DNA of 64,000 nt. It comes from Eretmocerus hayati (lineage: Eukaryota; Arthropoda; Insecta; Hymenoptera; Aphelinidae). Below are positions 1 through 11,495 of this stretch, piece after piece. Location: contig CM056744.1 of NCBI GenBank assembly GCA_029851415.1, positions 62,676,172-62,740,171 of the forward strand, written 5' to 3'. The translations under genes were made by a program, and so were the position numbers. Each line of letters starts with the position of its first letter. The first letter of the stretch is position 1. The notes below the pieces were generated by a model. It was not told the origin of the DNA, did not search any database, and saw only the letters and a list, made by a program, of their open reading frames with translations.

Positions 1-310
1 TACACCATATCTTGTATCCACAGAATCAGCATCTCTTTCATCTTTTCCAGGTTATTATTTCTGCTGATTTTGACTTGTTCAGCGAAGAGCCGAGCTTTTT
101 TACACTTTCACGAATTTTATCTTCATTATTCCTGATTGATCGAACCGTTGACTCATTGAAGTTAAATCTCCTTGCCACAACTGCGATTTTTTCACCTTTT
201 CTCAGCAAATCTAGCATCTGAATCTTTTGTTCCAAATTCATTACTTTCTTTTCTCTCTTGAAACCAGATTTTTTTGATACTGGTGTTGATTTTGGAGTAG
301 TGGGAGCCAT
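1..310 (-). pseudogene. Pogo/Tigger transposase N-terminal DNA-binding region, frameshifted and partial
   Basis: From the ATG at 310 the protein begins MAPTTPKS and then runs through a psq/CENP-B type helix-turn-helix (EQKIQMLDLLRKGEKIAVVA, then the RRFNFNESTVRSI recognition helix). This is the standard N-terminus of Tigger/CENP-B-family transposases, which bind the element's own ends. The frame closes at 38-40, but a one-base shift near 55-66 opens a frame with LEKMKEMLILWIQDM, which fits the start of the second CENP-B helix domain. The copy is therefore frameshifted. The DDE domain would lie outside the window. Confidence 0.7.
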
Positions 311-581
311 CCTTTCACAGAAATTTTGAACCAAAATAGGTTATTGATGTTTATGTTTGAGAATAGTCAGTCGATTGAATGTTGTCACATGTGTTGCCGA
401 GATTTGGCGTTTGTGTATTGTCAGGGTTGAGAACAGAAAATTCTTGAAATTTTTCTATGCGTTGCACGATCCGCGAATACGAGTGATTCCATCTGCGAAT
501 ATCGAGAAACGGTATCTTTTCATCATCCGCGAATACGGGTCATCCGCGAGTACGGAATCTGCGAATAACGGGGTTCGCCTG
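1..581 (-). mobile_element. Tigger/pogo-like DNA transposon, 5' end, cut by window edge
   Basis: The right end reads GGGTTCGCCTG (571-581), the reverse complement of a CAGGCGAACC terminus, and is followed by TA at 582-583. Terminal CAG plus a TA target is the pogo/Tigger pattern. Several CCGCGAATACG-like subrepeats lie at 470-565, as is common near Tigger ends. The transposase N-terminus is read leftward from 310 and runs off the window. The LINE reading frame to the right (584 onward) continues up to the TA, so this element landed inside the LINE. The left end is not visible. Confidence 0.75.
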
Positions 582-583
582 TA

Positions 584-1780
584 TGTTGCCGAAAACCGAT
601 CTGGAGGGAATCAAGCAGACTTTTCTCTTCGAGATACTCCATGAGTTGGTTGTGGGCTATCTTTTCCAGAACCTTGGACAAAAAGCCAAGCTATTGGACA
701 GAAATCCGAAAGAGCAGAGGGCGCTGTTGTTTTTGTAAATGCAATGAGCTGTGCCTTTCTTTCAAGTCTACGGAGAAATACCTTAAGCAAAGGAGGAGTT
801 GGAAATCTCGACAATAACATCGCTTATGGCCGGTAGAGCTTCCGCGATCACAGCCTGGAGAATCCCATCCACCTTACGAACTTGTGATGAGGAGTGTTTC
901 ACAGCTAAGATCACATTAACCTGATTAGTGGGCTCAAACGTGAAGCCTGTGTCATCAGCTGAGGAGACAATTCTCTTCGCCTCTTCAGTAGTCTCGTGAA
1001 GTGAGATGGAAACTCCCGCAAAGTGTGCGTTCAGCTCGTCTGGTGCGAAACCGCGTGATTCTTCTTCCTTGCTCTCAGGTAGGAGGCCGAGGTTGCGCAT
1101 TTCCTTCCATATATCCTTGTGCGTGTCAAGAGTATCAGCGAGATAATCACGAAGGGAAGTATCCAGCTCCTGAGCTGACGCAGCTCGATCTCTCTGCTCG
1201 GTCGAAGAATCTCATTGAGAGAAACCGCGCGACCCATGCGCCGACAACGCCTTTTTGCCGCACGGCATCTCGCAATAAGTAGCTTCAGCTCAGGACCTAT
1301 CCATGGAGCACTATTGTCTCTGGGTTGTACCGTTATTAATGGAGCTAGTAAGTCCGTAGCTACTCATTTAAATCTTTCGCTGCTCCCTCCAGGTCGGTGT
1401 TGGCACTGTCTATGGGTGTCCAGTCCATCTGTTGTAGCTTGTCATTCAAGTTTCCGGGATCGAGGTCTTCATATTTCCGAAACGAGAAAGGTTTCTTCAC
1501 CAGTTTAGGGACGAAGATGTTGATCGTTACGTCAATGAGTGCATGGCCGCCAAAACACGGAAGATGGATGTTATGTGCATAAGTGACAGTATCGTTGTCG
1601 TCGACTAGTATGATGTCAATCTATGTGTAAGAGGTGTGAGTATGGTGTGTAGAGTCATGCTGGACTAGTTGCAAGGACAGTTCGTCTGTCAGTCGTCTGA
1701 CGGTGGTCGCGTCTGTAGACGTGGTTGATAGGTTTGCATTCAGATTTCTCATAATAATTTTTAGACTGAAGTAACTATAC
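584..1780 (-). mobile_element. LINE fragment: endonuclease C-terminal part to start of reverse transcriptase
   Basis: Read on the minus strand from 1780, broken frames give an AP-endonuclease part (KIIM..NLNANLSTTSTDATTVRRLTDEL, then HDSTHHTHTSYT and the IDIILVDDNDTVTYAH block), a linker around 1100-1580, and the reverse transcriptase fingers (NVILAVKHSSSQVRKVDGI; KAQLIAFTKTTAPSALSDF; VLEKIAHNQLMEYLEEKSL). It ends at SLQIGFRQHT where the Tigger element begins. Many stops and frameshifts are present. The family looks like a single-ORF Jockey/CR1-group LINE, but I cannot place it precisely. The 5' part of the same copy lies at 3115-3166 and 19585-20600. Confidence 0.75.
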
Positions 1781-3114
1781 AAAGGACCCCGCCATAAATC
1801 ATAGAAATTTGGGTTTCAGCTAAATGTGACCGTTTGGTAGTTGAACGATAGATTTCGACAAGCTGAATAAAAGTCTCAACGGGCGCAAGAAACGATAACG
1901 TGTCGTTTTCGGGTAATTCAGGGTGGAAGTTGCCTGAGCTTGCAAGCTAAAGTAGGGTTATGCAATGTTTACAAGAAGCTGTGCGCATTCAAGTTCCCTG
2001 CTAGCTTATCTGTTTCCCTCATTAAGCTCGAAATATAATTGCAGAGTAGTTCATTGTTCATTCCAGATTATTTAATAATGAGCTTTTGAAGATTTCTGCA
2101 TCGAGACATAGCCAAAAATCGCGCGAGTTTGAGAGAGCAAGGCAGGAGGGATTGTCTACATGTTTAACAAAACTGCAAAATAGCTTGTCTATATTTGAAT
2201 GAGTTTTTGAAAATTTCTGCATTGAAAAATAGCCAAAAATCGCACAAGTTTGAGAGAGCAAGGTCGGAGGGATCATCTATATTCAGAAAGGTAATCAAAG
2301 GAGAGCTTACGAGATACTTTTTCAGAGTGAGCTCTTTCAAAGAAAGTCACGATGTTCTGGTTGGGGATTTGTACGCATTTGAACAAATGATTCGACGGAA
2401 AAATCAAACCCAGCCGGAAATGATTGACTGAATGAGTATTATCTGACGGACTAGCGAGTGATAATGCAAATCTTGCGACAACAAGTGTGCATCTATTTGA
2501 TATCAAAAAATATTAGACTATAACCAGGAGATATCACAATTTAGTCAAGAATTGATGAAAATCACGACCAAGACCAATTACTATCTGAAATGATGCAGAT
2601 GAAGATTTTCAGTGACATTATTCTCCACGTCTTCTATTGTTTGAATATATTGAACATGACACGAAAATATGGTTTTGATCAAAGTTACAGAGAAAATCAC
2701 CAGGGAGATTCTTCAACTTTCGATAAAAAAAAGACAGTTGAAAAAATCGAGAGATTAATATTTTATATTTCTCATTTTTTCTATATTTCTCAATGCAGGA
2801 ATCTTCAAAAACTCATTATTAGATAATCTGGAATGAACAATGAACTACCTTGCATTTATATTCCGAGCCTAACGCGATGAAACGGACGAGCTAGCAGGGA
2901 ATTCAAATGCGCACAGCTTCTTGTAAACATTGCATAACCCTACTTTAGCTTGCAAGCTCAGGCAACTTTGACGACGAATCAGTCAGAAACGACACGTCAT
3001 CGTTCCTTGCGCCCGTTGGGATTTTTATTCAGCTCGTCAGAATCTATCGTTCAATTACCATACGATCGCATTTAGCTGAAACCCAAAATCCTATGATTTA
3101 TGGCGGAGTCCTTT
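1781..3114. mobile_element. Foldback/MITE-like element with about 320 bp terminal inverted repeats
   Basis: The left arm 1781-2101 (AAAGGACCCCGCCATAAATC outward end) is the inverse of the right arm about 2797-3114 (ending TGGCGGAGTCCTTT). Shared blocks run the whole length, including GCTTGCAAGCT, the TTCTTGTAAACATTGCATAA block and TGTTCATTCCAGATTAT. The core of about 700 bp has no recognisable gene. A direct duplication lies at 2078-2167 and 2198-2280 (AAATAGCCAAAAATCGCACA and neighbours). It sits inside the LINE between two coding segments. I see no clean target duplication. Non-autonomous; superfamily unknown. Confidence 0.75.
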
Positions 3115-3166
3115 TTTCGGAGTACGTCGAATACTTCAGAATCGTCTCGCATGGGGATGTGATGTC
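3115..3166 (-). mobile_element. Short LINE piece between two insertions
   Basis: Fifty-two bases between the inverted-repeat element and the gypsy-like composite. On the minus strand they read DITSPCETILKYSTYS. Joined to the LINE piece ending at 19585 (..VTYRPPD) the frame is continuous, so this is LINE endonuclease sequence displaced by the insertion. GATGTC at 3161-3166 pairs with GACGTC at 19585-19590 as a likely 6-bp target duplication with one mismatch. Confidence 0.6.
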
Positions 3167-3855
3167 CGGAGCTCGTATAGAGCTCTAACATTCCCACCCC
3201 CGGTCACATTCTCGGGACGAGAATGGTCTGACGGGGGAGGTGTGGCGTCCCGCTTCATGGGATGCCCCAGAATTCCTAATTAAATATATTAGCTGACTTT
3301 TCAATTTTGCGGAACAATGCTGAGACCAACATTCTTGTACAAGCAAGTCGGGCGAAATCCATCAATGTGTAACTCCTGTTACAGATGTAACACCTGTTAC
3401 ACATGCTGCAAGCACCTCCTAAGTAGAACAATTTCACAATCAACTCGAGCAGGCCGAGCCTATAAAAACCGAGTGCTTCTTCAAATCATCGATCAGTCTT
3501 TCAAGTTTGAAGCCTCATTCATTCCGCTCGAGAAGTTTTGAGTCTATTCCGCCATTCATTCCGAGTGCCTTAGAAAAGCACTTGAAGTTTGTCGGATAGC
3601 GACCGCGAGTGCGACTCGATCCCGCCGAAGGAAAAGGCCGGCGTCACAAGACCCAGCTGTTAAGGGCCAGCAGTATATACGCCCCAGAATTCGTCCGACT
3701 AGCTTACCATAAGCTTGATTCGTTCCCGTTGAAAAGTAGGCCAACGTTATCCGCCTCAGCTGCACAAGGGCCAGATACGAATTCGCCCTGCTTATACGTT
3801 CCCTCCTTGAAGAATCATCTGTTCAAGTAGACTCGTAAGTGCGCCTAGTATAAGC

Positions 3856-4360
3856 TGTTCAATTCTGTGTATAAATCTGTATATCACAGGCCTCGAGTCG
3901 CACGAAGATCGATGCAGGGAGAGTGACAAAGACAGAGCTATGGTGGACATCACCTGATGTCCACATATATATATATATCTATTTCAACCGTTCGAAGATT
4001 CCAAAAGCCAACGTCTCCATGCTCTCGTTGCGCCGTTATCCCGTGTGCTCCGGCACTTAGCGCTGGATCGCCGAGCTAGCCCCAGCTCATCCAGCTCGCG
4101 CAGTCACCACATTTTGCGCCTCGCGCCGGTGCCGATGTCTTTGTCGCACCCGTTTTCGACATTATTTGAATTCACTTCATAGTTCCTCCCAGTGCCGCGA
4201 CCGCGCGACTTCAACTTTTCACACGTGTTCTCACACTTCTTCAGTGATTAAAGTGCAGTATTTTAATTAATAACAGTGAGTTATAATTTCGTTTTCCCGA
4301 ACCCGCAATAAATCGCTTCCACTTAAATTATCCGATCGCTCAAGAGCATTGCGCTCAACA
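3856..4360 (+). repeat. BEL/Pao 5' LTR (505 bp)
   Basis: Begins TGTTCAATTCTGTGTATAAA and ends GAGCATTGCGCTCAACA. It contains a short TA microsatellite at about 3964-3978 and AATAAA at 4306-4312. The 5-bp duplication TAAGC lies immediately outside. Confidence 0.92.
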
Positions 4361-5550
4361 TTTTGGTAGCAGAGCGTGGTTCTCTGCAGTGCGGTTCGTG
4401 GAAGTGCGGGTCGCGGGTGTGCACTGGGAGGCGACGATAAATTCGTCGTTAGTGTGGTGTGGTGCGCGCATCGGCAGCATCGGAGCAGCGGTCGTCAGCT
4501 GCAGCGAGGCAGCAGCATCACCTGGAGAGAAGCTCCAAAACAGTCTGCACTAGCTCGAGGAGGTCCTCGGAGCAAAGCCAAGCCGTGAGGAAGCGCTTGC
4601 TGAGGTGAGTGACCGGAGCATCGTGGGGCTGGGTGAGCGCGCCATTTTCCGGTCTCAGCCGTGCTTAGGGAGCACTTTTGGCGGGCCGGCGGCTATTTCG
4701 CTCTCCAGCTGGCAGCGGGGCAGCCATCTTCGTGCTACAGCTCTGGCGCTTCTTCACACCAACGAAGGTGACGTCATCAATTATCGGAAAAGTGAGTAAG
4801 CCGCGAACGACAATGCGCGGCTGCTAACGGTGAGTACACCATATAGCTATTATTGCCTCATCCGTCTTCACACGATCTTCGCGGGTATATATGCTGCAGG
4901 TAGGTGGTATATGCGTGAGTGAACATATGGTTTGATGATCCCAGCGTGCTTGTGTTGTATACCGATTCCATCTCGGTCTCGTATGAGTATCTCTACGAGT
5001 ATTTCGCCAAGTATTGCCGCTGTGGAAGTTCACCATGCAAATATCCCTAGTAGGTGCACGGCTTATATTTTTTGAGTTTTTCTTGATGCATGACTGCGAT
5101 GCGATCCAGAGTCGTTGCTACTTAGCTCGACTATCCGCTCAAGTTTCATCGTTTGTGTTTGTTTTTTTTTTATGTTTTCAACACCAGCTTATTTTTTCGG
5201 AGCATGCACGGACTTTTTGCGGGCCAAATTCATTTTATTCTCACATCATTGGTGAAAGGAGCACGTGTGGGTGCATGTTAGCACTTAAAATTTGGAAGCG
5301 TTCCAGTGCTTATTTTATGATTTGGTGGCTGCAGTTTGTGCTTTGAGTTGAATTCATCACTCACTCAGTGGAGTGGGAGGAATTTTTTTTGTCTTGCTCT
5401 CGACAAGCTGGTTTTATTTTATGTGTGTTTTTTTCGTGTTGCTTTAAAAAATTGATTGCCGACTGAATCAACGGCATTGCTATTTATTGTTTTGAGCTGG
5501 AGCTTGGGCTTTATTTGGATTTTTTGGTTGCTCGATTTTGGGTTCTAAAA
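4361..5550 (+). other. BEL/Pao untranslated leader with primer binding site
   Basis: TGGTAGCAGAGCGTGG from 4364 is the probable tRNA primer binding site. I cannot name the tRNA from the sequence. The rest of this 1.2 kb leader is GC-rich at first and T-rich later, with short open frames (for example 5014-5346) that match nothing known to me. It would hold packaging and translation signals. Confidence 0.6.
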
Positions 5551-6576
5551 ATGTTCTCCTCGAATAATAGCCAGTCCAAACCATCGGATAGCAATAGTGA
5601 GCATTCAGAAGACGCCACAACAGCGCAGCCGGTCCAGCTATCCGCCGAGAATCAAGCGCGGAAAAATGAGGGTCTGGAGTTGATCCGGGATCAGCTCGAT
5701 GTGGGCGGGATGATTCACTTTTTTATCACTAATACCTTCGCTAGGCAAAGCGCCGAGGATATGACAGCGGCATTTGCAGAATCAAGCCTTCAGCTTCTTG
5801 AGGAATATTGGAAAGAATTTCATGACCGGCATAAGCAACTTAGACCATTCGCGCAACTTCTTGAAGAAGACAAATATTACAAGTCGTCTTGCTATGTTAC
5901 GGTTCAACAAGATTATGTTGATGCACGCGCGCAACTTTCCGTATTCACTCAGTCGACAATGAATATGTCAGATCATAACCTCGGCCAGGGTATTGGTGCT
6001 ATGTCCGGTGACTTGCTGTCTCAAAATTTTTTCCGAGCTTCAGCCTCACTGAATCAAGTTTCTCAGATAGATCCCCCGAAATTCTCGGGAAAACAATGCG
6101 ATTGGGAATCGTTCAAGCAGCAATTCAAAGCGGTGATTTTAGATAAACCTTTTTCAAATATTGAAAAATTTACTTATTTGCTCAAATCGGTTCAAAGAGC
6201 AGCCGCTCGCACTCTTGCGAGCGTAAGAGTAGAAGATACGAGTCTGGATGTTGCATGGGATAGACTTTGTCGTCGGTACGATAACCCTCGTCTTCGCCTG
6301 TTCTCACATTTGGAGGCTTTGATTAACCTCAAACAGGTAAAGGGTAGAAATGCGCAGGAACTCGGTGATTTGTTGAATCAAGCCGAGGAAGAAATACAAG
6401 GTCTGCGTGATTTAGATTGTCCGACGGATAATTGGGATTGCTGGTTTGTTCACTGTATTTGTCGTCAATTAGATGTGTCTACTAGGGAGGCTTGGGAGCA
6501 GAAGCAGGAAAGCGTCCAGGGGTTTTCCAAATATAAAGATTTCAACGCTTTTCTCGAGAAACGTATGCAGACCTAG
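5551..6576 (+). CDS. gag: BEL/Pao gag (capsid-like, DUF1759 type)
   Basis: The ATG at 5551 (MFSSNNSQSKPSD) starts a 341-residue frame; the frame is open further upstream only through a non-ATG codon. Residues about 165-335 (IDPPKFSGKQCDWESFKQQF to the FSKYKDFNAFLEKRM block) are the typical DUF1759 capsid-like region of BEL/Pao gag, with the conserved PPKFSG start. The N-terminal part is acidic and helical. Intact elements usually fuse gag to pol in one frame. Here a TAG at 6574-6576 ends it, and the zinc knuckle that should follow is in another frame, so a frameshift near 6560-6600 has separated them. Confidence 0.88.
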   Translation: MFSSNNSQSKPSDSNSEHSEDATTAQPVQLSAENQARKNEGLELIRDQLDVGGMIHFFITNTFARQSAEDMTAAFAESSLQLLEEYWKEFHDRHKQLRPFAQLLEEDKYYKSSCYVTVQQDYVDARAQLSVFTQSTMNMSDHNLGQGIGAMSGDLLSQNFFRASASLNQVSQIDPPKFSGKQCDWESFKQQFKAVILDKPFSNIEKFTYLLKSVQRAAARTLASVRVEDTSLDVAWDRLCRRYDNPRLRLFSHLEALINLKQVKGRNAQELGDLLNQAEEEIQGLRDLDCPTDNWDCWFVHCICRQLDVSTREAWEQKQESVQGFSKYKDFNAFLEKRMQT

Positions 6577-8446
6577 ACGGCCGCGCATGCTCGAGAAACA
6601 GCTGCTTCTGCAGATTCGCATCCCAGCTCTCAAACGAAAAGCACTTCAAGTACAAATCGTGAGCAAGGGCAAAATCAGAGCAAAAATATTTCTGCTCATA
6701 TCTAGCAACAAATCTAGTTCGTGTTTGTTCTGCAATGGTGAGCACGCGATTCACAAATGTGAAAAATTTGCCGGGTTACCCGTGACTAAGAGAGTCGAAT
6801 TTGCTCGCGAAAAACACTGCTGTATAAAGTGTCTGAAACCTGGACACTTTGTAAGACAGTGTCGGCTCTCTCTCCGATGCAAAACTTGTAAAGGCTCTCC
6901 CAATACGTTATTGTACGAGGATAAGCCTAGTTCAGGTTTAGGCGAAGGTGATGCTAGTGCATCAGGCTCGACTTCAGCTCATACCGCAACAGTGCAGGTT
7001 AACGCTGCAACTGTTAAGCACACGCGATTATTAGCCACTGCTGTGGTAGATTTAGAGTCCCCGTCGGGAGAATCATTGCGTGCCCGCGCTTTGATTGATC
7101 CGTGTGCCCAGAGTTCGTTCGTTTCAGACAGAGTCGCGCATATTCTACGGCTGCCTCGAAGAGCCGTTGATATCGGAGTTAGTGGTGTGGGCGGCGGTGT
7201 GAGTGCTGTCGTCCGTGGTGAAGTCACTTTATGGGTAAAATCGCCGCGAGATGCGCAATTCCGCTGCAGTTTTGACGCGTTCGTCCTTCGAGATCTCACT
7301 CGGAAACTGCCAGCTGCGCCGATCGATTGGCAAGACTGGCCACATATCAAAGATTTAGAGTTAGCTGATCCTAAATTCGACACTCCTCAAGACGTTGACT
7401 GTTTGTTAGGCGCGGATGTTTATGGCGCAATCTTGTTGGAGGGATTGGTCAAGGGGTCAGCTGATACACCCATCGCGCAGCGTACAGTTTCCGGGTGGAT
7501 TCTAACCGGGAATTGCACAATATCCGGGGTGGATAGTTTTTTCGTACGTCCTGTGGTCTGTCATCTAGCTCTCGATCCTTCTTTGTCAGAGTCTGTCCAA
7601 AAATTTTGGGAAATTGAGGAGATACCCTCGAGGAAGTTATCATCTCCCGACGACGAGTATTGCAAACGTCTGTTTACTTCAACAGTCTCGCGCTCGCCGG
7701 AGGGGAGGGTGATAGTTAGGTTCCCCTTTTCTCAAAAAATTAACGAAGCTAACTTTACAGATTCAAGGAGTACGGCGATCGCTTGCCTCCGACGGTCAGA
7801 AAGACGCCGACAGAAGGACGTGAAGCTGGACGCTGCTTACGTCAAATTCATGGCAGACTACAAGGAACTTGGTCACATGGTAGAGGCTCCAAATGGCTCC
7901 GATGGTGGAGGGTGCTGCTATATACCGCATCATGCTGTGTTCCACAATGAGAAAATTCGGGTGGTATTTAATGCCTCTCAAAAATCAGGTAACGGATTAT
8001 CACTCAATGACTGTTTGTTGTCCGGACCTAAGCTCCAGAATGATATCACGTTAGTACTCAGTAGATGGAGATTTTTTCGTTTTGTGTTTGTCACAGATAT
8101 CGTGGAAATGTTCAGGCAGATTTTAGCGCATCCAGACGATGTTAACTACCAGCGCATTGTGTGGCGGGCGTCGGAACCTGACATCATTAATGCCTTCATG
8201 TTGATGACTGTGACGTATGGCACTGCATGTGCTCCGTTCTTAGCTATTCGTGTATTGTTTTATTTAGCAGACTTGTATGGTACTTCGCACCCTTTAGCTG
8301 CCACAATTTTACGCCTGCTGAGCTACATGGATGACCTGTTTGGCGGGGCAGATTCGGTGGACAAAGCGTTGGAAGCCAGAGAACAGCTGACCACTGTCAT
8401 GCAAGCCGCTCGTATGCCACTTGGCAAGTGGGCGGCGAATGACTGA
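6577..8446 (+). pseudogene. pol: BEL/Pao pol, first part: zinc knuckles, protease, reverse transcriptase
   Basis: Frame open from 6473 but homologous only after the shift from gag. Zinc knuckles: CLFCNGEHAIHKC and CIKCLKPGHFVRQC (about 6720-6860). Protease: ALIDPCAQSSF at about 7090-7125, where the usual glycine after Asp-x is a cysteine, so activity is doubtful. Reverse transcriptase: YIPHHAVFHNEKIRVVFNAS, VTDIVEMFRQ (catalytic Asp) and the YMDD box in SYMDDLFGGAD at about 8320-8355. A TGA at 8444-8446 interrupts the palm; the same frame continues after it. Acts in the virus-like particle to copy element RNA. Confidence 0.85.
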
Positions 8447-9365
8447 GCTCTATTACAAGGTCTGGCTGACGAAACGAAAGAAATTGTATCTGTCAATCTC
8501 GAAGATACTGTCTCTACTCTAGGTCTCAAATGGTTACCAGCAGAGGACTGTTTTTTCTTCAAGGTGGATGTTCCAGAAGCAGCTGCAGTTGTATCTAAGC
8601 GATCTATTCTGTCGGAAATTGCACGGTTGTTTGATCCTCTCGGCTGGTTGTCCCCATTTTTGATTCAAACAAAAATCCTGATTCAGGATCTATGGATTGC
8701 TAAGGCTGACTGGGACACTCCTCTTGTTGGGGAAGTATTTGATCGTTGGTTGGTCATCCGTAATCAGTTGCCGGTTTTGTCTGAAATTCATATTCCTAGG
8801 TGGTTGCAGACTACAGAAAGTTCCAGCTGGGTTGTCCATGGATTTGCAGATGCATCCAAGAGAGCGTATGCAGCTGCTATTTATTTGGTTGTGCCAGGGA
8901 AATCATCCATGTCGATCATGTCCAAAACCAAAGTTGCCCCCATCAAAGTTCAAACTCTTCCAAAACTTGAATTATGTGGTGCTGTGGTGCAGAACATGCT
9001 TCAAATTGTTGAAGCATGTTCTGTCTCAGCTTGAGGCTAAACCCTCGGCAATCTATTGCTGGTCAGATTCTAAAACTGTGTTAGACTGGCTAAGAGGTCA
9101 TCCTTCTCGTTGGGAGACTTTTGTAGCAAATAGGGTGTCGGAGATGATTGTGGAACTTCCTCAAGCAGAATGGAGGCATGTCAGATCCCAAGATAATGCA
9201 GCAGATTTAGCCACTAGAGGTCTTATGGTAGAAGTTTTGAAAGATAGTAGATTATGGTGGCAGGATCCCGACTGGTTACTTTTAGATACTCAAAGTTGGC
9301 CTGATCCAGTTATCCTGAGCGCAGAACGGCAAGCGGCTGCAGCTACGTTGGTTGCTCTTAATTAG
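8447..9365 (+). pseudogene. pol: BEL/Pao pol, middle part: RT thumb and RNase H
   Basis: Continues the reverse transcriptase frame after the TGA (LSEIARLFDPLGWLSPFLIQ, the conserved BEL/Pao thumb block). RNase H follows: HGFADASKRAYAAAIY, LPKLELCGA and, after a frameshift near 9015-9030, CWSDSKTVLDWL and SQDNAADLATRG. The four acidic RNase H residues are all present but lie in two frames. A TAG at 9363-9365 ends the segment. It degrades the RNA strand during reverse transcription. Confidence 0.85.
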
Positions 9366-10922
9366 AAGAGTCCTTGTGTGTCAGTCCAAGTGTCTACGGC
9401 CAAAGATACAGCGGACCCTCAATATTTTGTGTTGTCCAGATTGGAAAAAGTAGTTCTTTGTCTACAATTGCGCGCAGGCTTGCGTATTTGTATCGTTGGA
9501 TGTCTCATGCAAAAATTAGTCGAGATAAGCGAATCAATGGCCCGTTCACCTGGAAAGAGCTCTCGGCAGCTCAAGATGCAGTTTGGAGAGGTGTTCAGCT
9601 CAGAACTTTCAGCTCTGACGTAGATTGTCTTAAAAAAGGCAAAGAACTGCCTATCAAAAGTCCATTGCATCGATTGTTGCCATTCTTGTGCGATAAAGGT
9701 TTTTTACGGGTACAAGGTCGTCTCCAAAATGCATCTTTGACTTATGATGAGAAACATCCAATTATTTTGCCTCATAATGATCCGTTGGTTCGCAGATCAG
9801 TGGAACAGGTCCACACAGACACTTTGCATGGAGGAATTCGTCTCATGAGTAGTCACCTACGTCGGAGATATTGGATCACCCACATGGGTCGTCTGGTACA
9901 GTCAGTCTACAGGCATTGTGTTGAATGTACGAGGCAGAATGGTCAACTGATGCAGCAGCAAATGGGCCCACTTCCTGAAGTGAGACTCACCCCACGGATG
10001 CCTTTCGAGGCCACAGGCGTCGATTTTACAGGTCCTGTATCCATTCGTTTTTCTCCAGGTCCTTGGAGTGGTGTCTGATTTAACTTCTGAAGCCTACCTG
10101 GCTGCTTTTCGCCGTTTTACGTCTAGACGTGGTAGAGTTTCTCATATCTATTCTGATAACGCGAAAACTTTCAAAGGTGCAGAAAGGGAACTCAAACGAT
10201 TGTTTTCGCAAGCCTCGACTGAAACCAAAGAACTTACCGCTAAACTTGCCCAGGAGGGTGTGACGTGGCATTACATTCCGCCTCGAGCTCCGCACTTCGG
10301 CGGGCTCTGGGAAGCTGCGGTGCGCAGTTTCAAACATCACCTCAGGCGTGTGGTCGGTGATAGTACTTTAACGTTCGAAGAACTGTCTACAGTCTGTTCA
10401 CAAATTGAGGCATGTTTGAATTCTAGGCCTTTGAGCCCTTTGAGTAGTGATGCATCGGATCCGGTTGCTCTAACTCCAGGCCATTTTTTGATTGGGCGGC
10501 CTCTCAACGCTTTGCCCGAACCTTATCGTAATATCGATCTTACATCCTCCATACGTTGCAGGTGGACATTACTTGTAAACATGCGCAATGATTTCTGGTT
10601 GCGCTGGAGGAGAGAGGTTCTACATCAGATGCAACAAAGAAATAAATGGTCGAAAGTGAGAGCACCAATCAAGGAAGGAGACATTGTCCTGGTTTCCGAT
10701 GAGTTGAGCCGACCCACCCAATGGCCCTTAGCTCGAGTCATCAAGTGCCATCCTGGACCAGATGGTATCACTCGAGTAGTTACACTGAAATCAGCCACGT
10801 CAGAGTTTCGTCGGCCTATAGTCAAGCTGGTCAAATTGCCTACCGAGCCAGATGTGGATGAGGCCTATCAAGAAGGTCGGATAACTCGGGGATCAACATC
10901 ATCAAGAAGAGCTCCAGATTGA
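9366..10922 (+). pseudogene. pol: BEL/Pao pol, last part: integrase
   Basis: The frame changes near 9445 and again near 10060-10068. An N-terminal HHCC zinc site (HTDTLHGGIRLMSSHLRRRY to HCVECTR) lies at about 9810-9940. The catalytic core shows the first Asp in GVDFTGP (about 10017-10035), the second in YSDNAKTF (about 10150) and the Glu in GLWEAAV (about 10305). Sequence between the first Asp and the VSDLTSEAYL block is shorter than in the family, by about 20-30 residues, so a deletion removed part of the core. The C-terminal domain with the NKWSKVRAPIKEGDIVLV block is intact and ends at TGA 10920-10922. Confidence 0.85.
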
Positions 10923-11495
10923 TTATGATTTGCAATTATTTCGCGTGCGTTTCGACAAATCACTACACAACTTTCCTCGAGCGTTACACCGCGAAATATC
11001 TGATGTTCGACTGCGTTCCCTTTCTGGTCTTATGATTATTGTAATGTCGTACTACCGTTTCGAGTCCTGTTATCATTTCAATTTCCATATTGAAGCCAAA
11101 TTGCGATTAACCGGTTGGCGAAAGCTTTGACTGTCAATTTTGTTCCCATATTTGTATCAACTCAGAGTTTGCCCGGAGTACGACTTTTTTTTTACTTCTT
11201 TTGTTGAAGTTTCATTGCTGAATCTGAGCTAGATGCTGAAGTCAAATTGTGATCAGCTAGATGGCTATATTGATTTTTTGTAGTGGAGACTGCTGCGATT
11301 TTTGAATTTTGATCTTTTTTTTCTTCTTCCTCCGTCTAGGGAATTCGATATTGAAGTGAATTTTGTTTTTATCACATTCGTCGAATTTGATCATGAAAGA
11401 TTTTTAAATTTATATGTTGACCCACAGTAATTGAATTGAATTGTAAATGTTAAATTTGTTTGTTTGACTGCTTAGAGCGTTCAAAGTGGGCGGCA
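10923..11495 (+). other. BEL/Pao 3' untranslated region and polypurine tract
   Basis: T-rich, no recognisable gene. AAAGTGGGCGGCA at 11483-11495 directly abuts the right LTR and would prime plus-strand synthesis. Confidence 0.7.

Noticed and set aside
5014..5346. 110-residue frame in the BEL/Pao leader with a hydrophobic stretch
   Set aside because: It lies in the untranslated leader, is T-rich and matches nothing; hydrophobicity follows from the base composition.
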